From positions 1 through 64,000 of the forward strand of contig KQ964247.1 of assembly GCA_001566295.1 (NCBI GenBank): a stretch of DNA of 64,000 bases. Direction: 5' to 3'. This DNA comes from Microdochium bolleyi. Its lineage: Eukaryota; Ascomycota; Sordariomycetes; Xylariales; Microdochiaceae. Positions 10,214 to 21,177 of the stretch are shown here, piece by piece; the stretch's first letter is position 1, and every line of letters starts with the position of its first letter. The notes under the pieces were generated by a model, which did no database searches, was not told the DNA's origin, and worked only from the letters and a program-made list of their open reading frames with translations. Made by a program: the position numbers and the translations under genes.

Positions 10214-11920
10214 ATGGACAAGCCCGATAACGTCGTCCACGTCGAGCAGATCCCATCCCGCCAGGATGTCGAGTCCCAAAACGGTGGCCTGGTCAAGTCC
10301 CACACGACGGGAACTACTCGCCTCTACAAGGACGACGATGTGATCCTAGTTCCAACCCCGACTATGGACACACGAGGTATGCCCCGTTTGCCCTAGTGCT
10401 CTGGCACCATTGGACGCAACATGTTGCTGACAGTCGTGTTTCCTTCTTTAGACCCACTCAACTACGCCCCTTGGAAGAAGTGGGCGATTCTACTCCTCGT
10501 CTCGGCCTACAGTTCAACTGCCGTCCTCCTGAGCTCCGGCATGGGCGCCATCATCACGGTTGTCAAGCTCGACTACCCTGGCGACGAGCTGCGTACCAAC
10601 GACCTTATGACCTATCCAACTCTCTTCATGGGCCTTGGAAATCTCGTCGCGATGCCCCTCGCCCTCGCCATGGGCCGCCGCCCCGTCTTCCTCGCATCGC
10701 TTATTGTTCTGACCCTCGCTGGAATGTGGTGTGCTCTCTCGGCCAGCCTGACCAGCCACATTGCCGGCCGCAATATCATGTCACTCGCTGCCGGCCAGAG
10801 CGAGGCTCTCGCGCCTATGATGATCCAGGAGATGCACTTCCTCCATGAGCGCTCCCGCAAGCTCACCTGGTTCATCTTCATCCAAAACATCGCCGTGGGT
10901 ATCTTCTTCATTGCCACCCAGTTCCTCTGCGCCGCATATGGCTGGCGGTGGTGGTACGGCCTCTTCACCATCATCAACGGTGTGGCCGTTGCTCTCTCGT
11001 TCTTCCTCGTAGCCGAGACCGCCTTTGACCGCCCCGACTCGGAGATGGTCGGCGAGGCGTCTACATTCGAGCAGCACTCTGCCTCCAAGATCGGCGCCGA
11101 GAATCCAAAGAGTATCACCGAGGTCGACCACAAGCAGCGCCTGGCCGAGATGGTCGGCCGAAAGTGGACCGACGGGCTCGGCTTCATCAAGCAAAACCCG
11201 GACTTCAAGATGATCCTGCCCTTCTACTGGCGCACGCTCCAGGGTCTTCTCATCTGGCCCGTCGCTTGGGTATTCTTAATTAACGGCGCCTGGCTCGGTC
11301 TCTATGTCGTCTGCGCCTCGACATTCGCGCCGGTCCTCATCATGCCCCCCTACCACTTCTCCTTCGTCAACCTCGCCTTCGTCCAGGGTGCCCAGATCAT
11401 CGTGTGCCTCGTATTTCTTCCCATGCTTGGCTACGGTGGCGACTGGCTGATCAAAATGCTGGTCAAGCGCAACAACAATCTCTTCAAGCCCGAGTTCCGC
11501 TTGTGGCTCCTCGTGGTGCCATCCATCGTCGGCATCGTCTGCTCCGTCATTTACGGCCAGGCCGCTTCCGCCAAGGACCTGAGCGTGTGGAATTGGGGCT
11601 CCGTTGCGGTAGCCATGAACGGTGGCTTCTTCGCCTTCCTCGGTGCCAACATTGTCGGCATCACTTACACTGTCGATGCATTCCCCACGCGCGCCGGGCC
11701 CCTGCTTGTCCTGATCTGCGCGGGGCGCGGGATCGTCTCCTTTGGGCTCAGTTACGCCACGCTGCCTGCTGTGGCCGCAATCGGCTACGATGGTATGGGC
11801 AATGTCTATGCAATCATCACCGGTGTCCTAAGCCTTTTCGCGATCCCCGTGTACATCTGGGGTCCTCGCGCTCGGGTCTGGGCTGACCGCAAGTTTAAGA
11901 TCACCAATACTGAGGAGTAA
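10214..11920 (+). CDS. MFS transporter, DHA1/Hol1-like drug or polyamine antiporter type
   Basis: Exons 10214-10376 and 10452-11920, joined across a 75-nt intron (GTATGC...TTTAG), encode 543 aa. A polar N-terminus of about 55 residues ends in DPLNYAPWKKW, the usual entry to helix 1 in Hol1-like carriers. Motif-A-like GLGNLVAMPLALAMGRRP follows helix 2. About 12 hydrophobic segments can be counted, with a hydrophilic centre loop of some 60-70 residues and the AETAFDRP element after helix 6. The role is proton-coupled transport across the plasma membrane; the substrate is unknown. It lies head-to-head with the regulator pseudogene and upstream of two catabolic-type enzymes, which suggests it carries their substrate or product. 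Confidence 0.88.
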
Positions 11921-13060
11921 GTATGCGGGCGTGGGAGGAATCGTGCCCTACTTGTGGGGAGCACAAATGAGAGACAATTGCTGGGACTGACTGCGTTATA
12001 GTTCTGTGCAATGAAAGAATGGGCAAGTTCACATCCTTGCCTATGTCTTGCTTCTAGCAGGAGCGATTGGAGAATTGCAAGATACCATCACAACCAGAGT
12101 CGTGTCAATCAACGCAATCTGCTCGCTTGAGTATGTTCACAGTGAAACTCTGGTATTGTCTGTGCCTTATTGTCGCAATCAATCTCGTCGTAATTCGTGA
12201 CTTTAGTCAAAGACCCTGCTCCCATATGTTCCGGGGGTATGAGACACGGGATGGGGCAAGTCTGGGTCTCGGCCGGGGCGCTGCGTCAGTAGACGAACAT
12301 CACGGGCTGCAGACCGAGGACTTGGCCAACATTGTACCAACCGGCCACGCGTATTGCCCCGCCTTATTCGTGCTGGGCAATGCACTTGGGCATCCTGACG
12401 GGGACCACAACGGCATGCCGTGTCAGTAACCGGGGTTGGGAGCGTATCGCAAGCACACAGACACCTGCTTTTTCTTCCTGGCCACAGGCCTCCACATACC
12501 GCTCAACTGTGATGAGAACCTGGTCAATGCTGATCGCTGACCTGGTGGCGCCGATCACAAGCATATCCATACTTGGGATCTTCTTATGATGCTTGGTGAA
12601 ATCTGACCACATTCCGTGGGCGTGCATATGCGGGACACACGCCCACACGGATATGCGAGTAGCGTCGCAGCCAGTAGTGGTCCCGAAGACGGTGCTGCGG
12701 CTCATGTGGAGGGACCCAACCCAAGTCTTTGAGGTTGCCAGCGACCACTTGACTTAGCCAGTCGGCCTAATCAGAACCCCTCACACCATGGGGCGGCCCC
12801 GGAGCCAGCCAGCACAATAGAATCTCGCAGGCGTGCTTCTGAATACCGAAGCGAGGTGAGCGACTCCATCTCAGCCTCCTTCCAACGTCTCCGTCCCCGC
12901 ACCAGGTCCGCGTACGCTCCCCCCGTCGGGGTTTGCCCCACGGGGAACTCCCCCACATCGTTCCCGTGGCCGAGTGACTTCCCTGCGCGTGAACAAAATC
13001 TTGAGGCATCCGACGAATCTGATCGATGGCCCTTTACGGGACATGCCGTGCTTCTCAACC
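11921..13060. other. 1.1-kb intergenic stretch
   Basis: No supported gene. The right end is the promoter of the monooxygenase; an ATG at 12974 in the same frame would add 29 residues before the chosen start but does not look coding. Confidence 0.45.
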
Positions 13061-14251
13061 ATGGCGAACCGCGACGTCGACATTGCCATTATCGGTGGCG
13101 GGCCTGCGGGCATGGCCACTGCCTTGGCCGCTCTCAAGGCCGGCCTGACAACCAGAATCTACGAGCGCTACTCGCACGCCCGCCCAGCCGGCAACATCCT
13201 CAACCTATGGCCGCCGCCACTGCACGCGCTCGAGTGCATGGGCGTCGACGTCAAGGACATCGGAGCCCCTTGCCGCACAACGTTCTGCAGCAGCACTGGC
13301 TCTGCCCGCGCCGACGTCAAGATGCCCGAGGACGCGGCGGGCTTTGTTGGCCTGCTGCGGCCAGACCTGTATGAACGCATGCTGGCCGCTCTACCCGGTG
13401 GCACCGTCGAGTTTAACCGCAATGCAACGACCATCAGCGACAACGGCGACCACGTCCAGCTCGCATTTGCCGACGGCTCGAGCGTGAGAGCCGGTGTCCT
13501 CATCGGCGCCGACGGCATCGACTCGGTCGTCCGGAAGCACCTCTGGGGAGACCACCCAAAGCGCAGCCACGACCTCGCCATCATCGGCGGCTTCACCTTC
13601 GAGCCGGCTGAGGGCGCCGAGCTCAACGAGTGCGTCCTCATGCACGGCCGCCGGGTTCAGGGCACATACTCGAGCATCCTCAGCAAGGGCCGCAAGGGAC
13701 ACCAGTGGTGGGTGCTCGAGGCCTGGCCCGATGCCAAAGAGGCGCCCGCCGACCTGCACAGCCATGCACTCCAGCTGGCCCGCGGCTTCTCGGGGCCACT
13801 CGCCACCATCGTCGAGAAGACCCCTGAGGCCAACCTCCAGCGCTGGCCGATCCGCGACCGTGTGCCCCTAACGCAGTGGGCCAAGGGCCGCATCAGCCTC
13901 GCGGGCGATGCCGCGCACGCCACCTCGCCCTACGCCGCCTACGGAGCCGGCATGTCCATCTGTGACGGCTACTTCATCGGACAGAAGCTGCGCGGCATTA
14001 ACCTGTCTGATACGGGCGCCGTTGAGGCTGCCCTCGCCGCCTACGAGAGCTGCCAGCGCGAGCACACCACCGCGCAGGTAAACCAGGCATATTTCCTCGG
14101 CCGGCTGTTCCACCACACCCCGTTTCCTCTGACACTGGTGCGCGACACGGTTCTCGATTGGACGCCATTCTTGCAGTGGGTGGTGGGTGACACGAACCCG
14201 AAGGAGATTATGGCGCAGCTGGATGTGATGGGTCCGGGCATCGTGGTATGA
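13061..14251 (+). CDS. FAD-dependent aromatic-type monooxygenase (salicylate hydroxylase-like)
   Basis: A single exon of 396 aa from the ATG at 13061 (context CAACCATGG), chosen because the Rossmann strand starts at once (VDIAIIGGGPAGMATAL). The group A flavoprotein hydroxylase signs are all there: the dinucleotide fold at residues 6-25, the GADGIDSVVRK DG motif in the middle, and GDAAHATSPYAAYGAGMS, which binds the FAD ribityl and phosphate parts, near residue 290. The expected reaction is NAD(P)H- and O2-dependent hydroxylation of an aromatic or similar ring. The 396 aa is typical of the family. Its neighbours are an MFS transporter upstream and a CocE-like hydrolase downstream, both on the same strand. 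Confidence 0.92.
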   Translation: MANRDVDIAIIGGGPAGMATALAALKAGLTTRIYERYSHARPAGNILNLWPPPLHALECMGVDVKDIGAPCRTTFCSSTGSARADVKMPEDAAGFVGLLRPDLYERMLAALPGGTVEFNRNATTISDNGDHVQLAFADGSSVRAGVLIGADGIDSVVRKHLWGDHPKRSHDLAIIGGFTFEPAEGAELNECVLMHGRRVQGTYSSILSKGRKGHQWWVLEAWPDAKEAPADLHSHALQLARGFSGPLATIVEKTPEANLQRWPIRDRVPLTQWAKGRISLAGDAAHATSPYAAYGAGMSICDGYFIGQKLRGINLSDTGAVEAALAAYESCQREHTTAQVNQAYFLGRLFHHTPFPLTLVRDTVLDWTPFLQWVVGDTNPKEIMAQLDVMGPGIVV

Positions 14252-15209
14252 CCGGGAAGCCCGGGAGCGTGCGGTTCTAGCTAGCTGGAGGGAAGGGACT
14301 CTTTCGGTGACCAGAGATCACAGCTCACAATTAACTACGTAAAGCGCTCTCAAAAAGACATGGGTGGGGCGGTACACTGTGGCCAAAATCGCAATGGGAG
14401 CGACTATATTTGAGTCGGGTGAATACCCCGGTATTCACTAAACTTCTGTCCACTGGAAACCTCGTCCATGTGTTTGGAATAAAACTGCCAGCTGACGGCT
14501 CTCTCTGAACGCGATTAGTCGAGCATGTGTACCGATCACCATGGTGCTGTGAAGATCAAAGTGGTTCTAGATCTTGCAGAATTCGAAATCTGGGGACAAG
14601 CTTCACCCACTTTGCGCCAGGTTAAGCACAGGTTTTATATGTGTGGAAAGGAAATCAGTGGGGTTGCTCCAGCTCATGTATCACTCCCTGCGGCGCAATG
14701 ACATGCGTGTCTACCTTGCCGGGAAACAGTCGTGCTGCTTCAGGTCACACGCAGCATACTGATGCATGCAGGGCCGAGCCTGCAGACACAGCGAGCGGCA
14801 GATGGCGTCAGAGACTTTGCCGTCGTCTCGTCGAGGAGTCCAGAGCGTCTTTGGATACCGAGCCGAGCCGATTCCGGGCCAGTGGTCCCGTCCCCGCCGG
14901 CTTCGAGTTGGAGATATGCGGGCAGGATGTGGAGGGACCCTGCGGGGAAATTGGAGAAATTGGGGACAGAGGCGGCGCGGGGCCGAGTTGTCCCTGTGCT
15001 ATTTCTTGGTGCTCGACCTCTTCGCTGGACTGCCTCCTGTGCTCACGTGTGACGCAGACCAGACGGAAATCGATCGCAGACAGATGCTCAGGAGGTGCCA
15101 TTGGAGACGAACATCACGAGCCTCACCTTTCATCACCACTTTCTCAGCCCGCAGCCGACTGTCCAGGTTCCTTGTCGCCTCACTCACAAGATACCCAGCA
15201 GCAGCAGCA
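14252..15209. other. Intergenic stretch, promoter of the CocE-like hydrolase
   Basis: Open frames here run into the hydrolase in the same frame but have no coding character and no family match; they are treated as leader sequence. Confidence 0.45.
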
Positions 15210-16997
15210 ATGGGCTCGCTCAGCTACGACGTCGAGGTGCCCGTGGTGCTCATCAACAAGCCTAAGGCAGGCGGCCCTAGCGGCTGGGCACCGCTCAACC
15301 CGCGCACCGAGACGCTGCCCAAGGGCTGGAAGTTCGACCACCCGGACGCCGCGCCCATCACCTCCGACATCACCGTCGACCACGATGTCTCCCTCAAGAT
15401 GCGGGACGGCGCTGTTCTCTATGCAGACGTCTACAGGCCCTCAGGGTCCTCTCCCGGCGACAAGTGCCCTGCCATCATCTGCTGGTCGCCGTTCGGCAAG
15501 AAGTTCAACGGCATCGCGTCCATGGGCTTGATGGTCCCCTGGAATCTCGGCATCCCCAAGGGCACATTGTCCGGCCTCGAGAAGTTCGAGGCCCCAGACC
15601 CGGCCGAGTGGGTGCCCCGCGGCTACGCCGTCGTCAACGTCGACTCGCGCGGCGCCTTCGACTCCGAGGGCATTATGGCCATCATGGGCACACAGGAGGC
15701 CGAGGACGGCTACGACAGCATAGAAGCGCTCGCCGAGCTTCCTTGGTGCAACGGCAAGATCGGCCTTGCCGGCAACTCTCATCTCGCCATTATACAGTGG
15801 TTCATCGCCGCCCTGCGCCCGCCTCACCTGGCGGCCATCGCCCCCTGGGAGGGCTGTGGCGATCTGTACCGCGAGCAGTTCAACCGTGGCGGCATCTACG
15901 CGGGCGACCTTTTCGACAAGCTCATCGTCAAGTACATGCTCGCGGGCAACAACGGCATGGAGTCGTTCCGCGAGATGCATAAGAAGCATCCGCTCGCCAA
16001 CAAGTGGTGGAACGACAAGCGGCCCGACATGAAGAAGATCAACGTGCCTACTTACATCACCGGCACATGGACCAACACGATGCACGGCATGGGCGCTATT
16101 CGCGGCTGGCTCGAGGTCGACACGCCCGACAAGTGGCTGCGCTGGCACCCGTGGCAGGAGTGGTATGATATCTGGGGCAACAACCAGGCCCGCGCCGAGC
16201 TGCTGCAGTTCTTCGACTACTTCCTGCTCGGTAAGAAGGACAACGGCTGGGACCAGGTACCCAAGTGTCGCATGGCCGTCCTGCGCTTTGGTAAGAAGGA
16301 GCCTCAGGCCTACCAAAACATTGTTGAGAGCGAATTTCCCATGGCCCGCACTCAGTACCGCAAGCTCTACTTCGCACCCGAGGGCAAGATCTCGCTTGAC
16401 CAGGTGTCGCAAGGCGGCTCGCAGGTCGCCAGCTACGATTCTGAGACGGGCGGCCGGCTCGACTTTGTCCACACCTTCCCCGAGACGACGCGCATCGTCG
16501 GCCTGCCCAAGGCTGTCGTGTACATGTCGTGCCCAGACCATAACGACATGGACGTGTACGTGCAGATCGAGAAGCTTGACAAGGACGGCAACCAGATGCT
16601 CAACTTGAACATCCCATGGTCAGGCATCCCGGTCCAGTCGTTCGATGAGATGACGCCCGAGCAAAAGATCGAGGTCATAGTCTACAAGGGTCCGGTCGGC
16701 ATTCTGCGCGCGTCGCACCGCGCCATCGACGAGGCCAAGAGCATGCACCCCCACTGGCCGTACCACCCGCACGACAAGGAGGAGAAGATCGAGCCAGGTA
16801 CCATCGTCAGGCTTGACATTGGTATTTGGGCGACCGGTATCGAGTTCGAGGCCGGCGAGTCGGTCAGGGTAGTCGTTTCGGGCCACAGTCTGGCCGTCAA
16901 CAACTTTGGCACCACCGAGCACAATGACAACAAGGGCACACACCGACTGCATCTGGGTGGCGAGCACGCCAGTCATGTCATCTTGCCTTTTGTATAA
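15210..16997 (+). CDS. CocE/NonD-family hydrolase (X-Pro dipeptidyl-peptidase S15-like)
   Basis: A single exon of 595 aa from ATG 15210 (MGSLSYDVEVP). The order of parts fits the family. First comes the hydrolase core with VSLKMRDGAVLYADVYRP, WSPFGKK and VNVDSRG. Next is the nucleophile elbow GLAGNSHLAIIQW, with Ser in Gly-Asn-Ser-His. A helical cap follows, then the C-terminal jelly-roll domain of the X-Pro family (from about residue 400, ending at HVILPFV). Bacterial CocE has GxSYxG at the elbow and an Asp in a GWYD-type motif. Here the elbow Tyr is His and the place of the Asp reads TWTNTMHGMG, so the acid is not obvious. The likely role is hydrolysis of an ester or amide inside the cell (no signal peptide). 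It follows the monooxygenase on the same strand. Confidence 0.88.
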   Translation: MGSLSYDVEVPVVLINKPKAGGPSGWAPLNPRTETLPKGWKFDHPDAAPITSDITVDHDVSLKMRDGAVLYADVYRPSGSSPGDKCPAIICWSPFGKKFNGIASMGLMVPWNLGIPKGTLSGLEKFEAPDPAEWVPRGYAVVNVDSRGAFDSEGIMAIMGTQEAEDGYDSIEALAELPWCNGKIGLAGNSHLAIIQWFIAALRPPHLAAIAPWEGCGDLYREQFNRGGIYAGDLFDKLIVKYMLAGNNGMESFREMHKKHPLANKWWNDKRPDMKKINVPTYITGTWTNTMHGMGAIRGWLEVDTPDKWLRWHPWQEWYDIWGNNQARAELLQFFDYFLLGKKDNGWDQVPKCRMAVLRFGKKEPQAYQNIVESEFPMARTQYRKLYFAPEGKISLDQVSQGGSQVASYDSETGGRLDFVHTFPETTRIVGLPKAVVYMSCPDHNDMDVYVQIEKLDKDGNQMLNLNIPWSGIPVQSFDEMTPEQKIEVIVYKGPVGILRASHRAIDEAKSMHPHWPYHPHDKEEKIEPGTIVRLDIGIWATGIEFEAGESVRVVVSGHSLAVNNFGTTEHNDNKGTHRLHLGGEHASHVILPFV

Positions 16998-17259
16998 GTC
17001 AGCCATATTCGTTCCCCCATGTTTGTCAAAAAGAATAAAAATCTTTGTATTCCACATGTAGGTTACCGATTCCATCTGGGTGACTTTACTCTGCTGTGGC
17101 ACTTTGCTCCGTCCTCAGTTCGAGCTCGTCCTCCTCCAACACCCTTGCCTGTACAATGTCTCTCTGCTGTGCATCAACTCGAACAAGAACGGGGAACTCT
17201 AAACACTCATGACCATAGTTTTTCCAAGGTCCCGGCCCAACGCACGCCCAGAGCTCGCA

Positions 17260-17712
17260 CTAGCGCATGACACACAGCTTGTTGGGTATAGCCTTGAAAT
17301 CGACCAGTTGCTGCGGCTGAACAGCTTCGTCCTGGCAGTCCCATTCTTCATCCGAATTTTCCAGGTCAAAGTCCGGAACCAGGCTGAGTGGTTTGGTGTA
17401 GGTAGTTGGATCGACAATCCGGCTCAGCCATTCGCGGCGGCCCATGTGGGCAACCTGTTCGATCAGCGTTCTTGCTGTGAAGCGATCCGTCCACAGCGCA
17501 ACCTTCTCTGCTGCCAAGAGCGCAAGGCATGTCGCCTTGTGTGCACGAATCTGACTCTCAGAGATGTGGTCTTCGACTACGCCTTCGCCCTGTGGCGGCA
17601 TGCTGCGCACGACTCGCTTCGACGACGCATTTCGCGTATCCAGGAGCTGCTGGACATCAACATGCAAAGACGCGCACACGGTGAAGAAGGCCAGGTTGGG
17701 AAAATGTTGCAG
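17260..17712 (-). CDS. Orphan C-terminal exon of an unknown protein
   Basis: From a likely acceptor site (CTGTCAG ending at 17713) one frame runs about 150 codons to TAG at 17260-17262, with strong GC3 bias. It contains LQHFPNLAFF near its start, AHKATCLALLAAEKVALW in the middle and a C-terminal acidic stretch (DLENSDEEWDCQDE). The frame upstream is closed by TGA just before the acceptor, so it must be a 3' exon, but no clear upstream exon could be built from 17713-18100. It may be a pseudogene remnant. The family was not recognised. The opposite strand also has an open frame (17209-17937), so strand choice rests on the better amino-acid composition and the clean stop. Confidence 0.35.
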   Translation of the reverse strand: MQHFPNLAFFTVCASLHVDVQQLLDTRNASSKRVVRSMPPQGEGVVEDHISESQIRAHKATCLALLAAEKVALWTDRFTARTLIEQVAHMGRREWLSRIVDPTTYTKPLSLVPDFDLENSDEEWDCQDEAVQPQQLVDFKAIPNKLCVMR

Positions 17713-18421
17713 TCTGACAGGGCGCTTTGGCGGTCAGTCCCATCCCCGGAAGTAGCCAGAAACGCTGTCGGGGGCGGCTATCTGGAAGAAGAACTATGGT
17801 GCCTTTCCCCCCGCCGACTTCATCGGGAACGCCCTCCTCTCCCCCCCCCCCTTGTCGGACTCGCCGCGACGACGTGCCAGTACCCTTTGGCATTGGGCTG
17901 GGTATCGGAGTGGACAGGCTGCAGCTACAGCTGCTAGTCGCCAAGGACGCCCATGTGCGGCTGAATGTCGCGAGGCTACATACCACTTCCCGAGTACTGA
18001 CATATACTGTGACAATCAATGTGCTCCAGCACGTGTGACCATAGGATCGAGAAAATTGAGTATCCCGTCCGCATTCCTGTACACAAGCTCGACACGACAA
18101 GCTCGTATACAGGGAAGTGGATGGCCCGAGGCTTCAGCCACCAAAGCATAGCCATGCAAATGTTTCTCATCTCGAGCCGGACGGAACAGTTTGTTATAAC
18201 GGGGGAGTCCTTCAATTAGAGCACCGAGTGAATGGGTCCTAATGTACGATTGGGGTGGGTAGCTAACAGACGGGAAGCGGAAGCGGGATTGTAGCGGTCT
18301 TGTTTGCTACGAGGCAATCAGGTAGTGGCGGCATGAATATACAACGCCCGGCTCCCCCACCCCCTCTCGTTTCGTGCGCTTGTTGTTCCATGCCTCTTGC
18401 GGGGTGATTTGACTGCGCGCC
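17713..18421. other. Intergenic stretch
   Basis: Only a run of twelve C near 17840 and short frames were seen. An upstream exon of the 17260-17712 frame may lie here but could not be fixed. Confidence 0.4.
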
Positions 18422-21177
18422 CTACAAGTCTGGGTCTCTAGTCAAGCTTCCGATGAAAGGATTTCCGAAGAAATCCGCTATATCATAGCCAGACTGCGGC
18501 AAGGTCATCGATAACGAGGAGTCCGAGGCTGGGAAATAGAGAAAATCCATGCCATCTGTAAGCTCGCCTTCGTTTATTTGGTTCATCTGGAACATGTTTT
18601 AGCTCCTTGTCAAGCCACTGATAATGATGCGAAGGATGATGAGCAAGTTTTGGGGAAGGAACAACGAAGGAAGATGGACATACCACCTCATCAGACCCCG
18701 CAGACAACAGCTGCTCGAACTGGTATTGGTCCGTGAAATCAGACCTCTGCTCATTGAGAAGGCTGTTATCAGGTTGTCTGTGGCGGATGCTGGAGCCGGC
18801 GAGGGCCATGATATTCCTAGCAGCACTCGCTTGTTCTTCAGTCAATGACTCAACGTAGAGGCGGGCGATGGAGGTGAATTCCGCCACTTTGGCATCATGA
18901 ACGGTGCCTTGCGCCAGGAGATCGAGTCTGGCATAATGAGCCGCAACAATATCAAGGTAAGATAGGTTCTTTTTGGTTTCGGCATTCAGCGGGTTATGAA
19001 CAACAAAATCGAAGATGATGAACATCGCAACCAACGGCATAACTCCAAGTATCCTGTAGGAGGTGTTCATGTTAGTCAAGACTCCGCTTGATGTTGCCGC
19101 CGGAAGACTTACCACACAGGAGTGAAAGGACTAATGGGGATCAAATAGGTCAACTCAATAACCGAGCGTGCTGAAAGCAACAAGCACTTCTGATTTTCGT
19201 ATCTTCGCAGCGATCCTTCGTTCGGGCATAGATGAAGAGCCATTCGGGAGATGCAAATTCTCAGGTTGTGATATGCGAAGTGGATCCTCAACGCCATTTC
19301 TTGCATATATTGAGGACTTGCTCGGTATTGTTGCAGCGATGAGCCTGGGCGTAGACTTTCGGGAATAGAACCTAGCCATAGCTTAAGTTCCTCATTTATT
19401 CGATCCATTCGTAAGAAGCGTTCTTCTACCGTGTTCAATGTAGCTGAGACCGAGAATAGTACGTCGTATGCTTTCGATAAAATTCTCGAGTAGCGTGCCC
19501 AACAAGGAAGCCAGGAAAACTCTCGGGGGCCGGGCATCGAGACAGTAGGCAGAGGACAGCTAATGTCAATATCCGAAATCAACTAGAGTTCGACTGTTAG
19601 CGAGAATGCTAGTTAGTAAAGTTCCCTATGTTAACATACCGAGGCGCTGCTGGAGTTAAAGGCGTACTCCTTCTCCAGGCAATAGACAACCCAGAATGTC
19701 CGTATACCTTCTTGGTGTGGGCCACGGTCTAGATTCCTCTTGTGTAGACCTAGAGTCATGACTGTTCTTGCCGCCTCTGAGATACATAGCGTCTCAATCT
19801 GCAGACTCGAATAATTAAGGGCAAATACTGCCTAGAAAAGAAAATGCGGATCAACATCGGATACAATTGTGTTCCTGATTTCGCGCAGACTTACCATTGC
19901 CGTCATTACCTACCGAGCAATAGCATTAGTATAAGAGCTCTCGATCCAGGTTAGAAACGTACCTGTGCTTTGAGTATAGACGCTCTACACATCAAGACGT
20001 GCTGAAGATGTCGGAAAGAGAGTCTGAAGTAGTGCCATGCCAGGCCCTTCGCGGGTTCAAAGGACCCTCCATCATGGTACATACATCCGAGACTTAGGAC
20101 AGTATGGTACAAAGCTAGCCATGTCTCATAGTTCGAGTCTGAAGCTTCAGGTGGAAGTCCCGATACTCTCTGCTCGAATGTCGCTTGGTCGAGGAACGGA
20201 TAGAGAGGATGGACTTGTTCGAAGTACGCTTAATGTCGGTTAGCACGAAGAAATGGTGGAAATCTTATATTGGTGATGATACGTACATCGCACGTACTCC
20301 AACCGGCGCTCAGCAGAATCATCGACTGCTTCCGGTGGGTCATAGGGCTGAGTAGTAGCTTCCCAGCGAGCTTGCATTTGAGCCTCTAACGTTGTAACGA
20401 GGGTTCTAAGCTTGTCATGACCAAGCTTCTCGCAGAGTTGGTCAACGGCATTGTCGGAGAAGAACGCGAGACTTGAACTCGGAACTGATCTTGTGTTAAC
20501 CTCTAGTCGCTCAGCGTCCTCTTAGTTATCACCTACCATGCTCATTCACTGCCTGTCGCGACACGCTGTAGCCGCCCGCAGTATATCGAGATCTCTCTTC
20601 TTCAGGGGTTCCTGTAGGCTCTGCAAAGGAGAGAATCCTGTCAACATACAATGCTGCGTTCCATTGGCCACTCGCAGACTCCGGGGACGCGTGGTTCGTG
20701 AATACAGGTTCCGTAGGCAAGGAGGTGTTCTGCGAGCTGGTCGAGACTGGAGGCTGCGCAGGGACACCGCCATGTTCGCCAGCGTCGCTGTTCTGCGCAT
20801 CAATGATTGCCGGAAAGTGGGCAGTCGACGCTCCTCCCTGAGTGTTTTCATTCCGGTCGTTGGCGGACCTCAATGTGTAAGGTTTTCGTACTTTTGTTGG
20901 CGAGAAACGACATGTCAGTCCTCGTTTCTAAAGTTCTCATGTGAGCTATGTGTAGAGTGTAGTCCATTCGAGAGGAAGATCACCAACATACGTCGCATAA
21001 TATACACGCATCATCTTGTGCGTGATTTTCTATAAATCGTCAGGATCTCGTCGCGGAATGGAGCCAAATTGGACTGAACTAACTCAAGCAACGCACTTTC
21101 CAGGCTCTGCAATTATCACAAGTGCTGAGATATTTCGTCGGACGTGAGCCTCTAGCGACGCTCGCAGGGGAGGACAT
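18422..21177 (-). CDS. Zn2Cys6 transcription factor, ten exons; likely regulator of the 22-34 kb cluster
   Basis: Exons: 21177-21084, 21029-20992, 20927-20537, 20484-20287, 20228-19963, 19909-19895, 19831-19640, 19582-19113, 19053-18684 and 18586-18422. All introns are GT-AG, 52-97 nt, and phases agree, giving 732 aa. The binuclear cluster spans the first three exons: Cys20, 23, 30, 40, 43 and 50, with basic RAWKVR between. The middle homology domain begins at YFEQVHPLYPFLDQ and includes WLALYHTVLSLG, HYFRLSF, ARTVMTLGLH and FWVVYCLEKE, as in XlnR-like regulators. It binds DNA, probably as a dimer, in the nucleus. It lies at the edge of a group of metabolic genes whose promoters share a CGG-N5-CCG inverted repeat, the usual kind of site for this family. 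The sixth exon is only 15 nt. Exon joins are hand-made but mutually consistent. Confidence 0.88.

Noticed and set aside
12974..13060. Upstream start for the FAD monooxygenase
   Set aside because: It adds 29 residues with no family match; the ATG at 13061 places the Rossmann fold at the usual distance from the start.
14641..15209. N-terminal extension of the CocE-like hydrolase
   Set aside because: The extra sequence is Arg/Cys-rich, has no family match, and the ATG at 15210 gives the normal N-terminus.
15441..16541. 366-codon open frame on the minus strand
   Set aside because: It lies wholly opposite the CocE-like hydrolase and has no motif, start context or introns of its own.
17209..17937. 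242-codon open frame on the plus strand
   Set aside because: Composition is poor (many Cys and Arg, no order); the minus-strand frame at 17260-17712 has more protein-like sequence and a sensible acceptor and stop.
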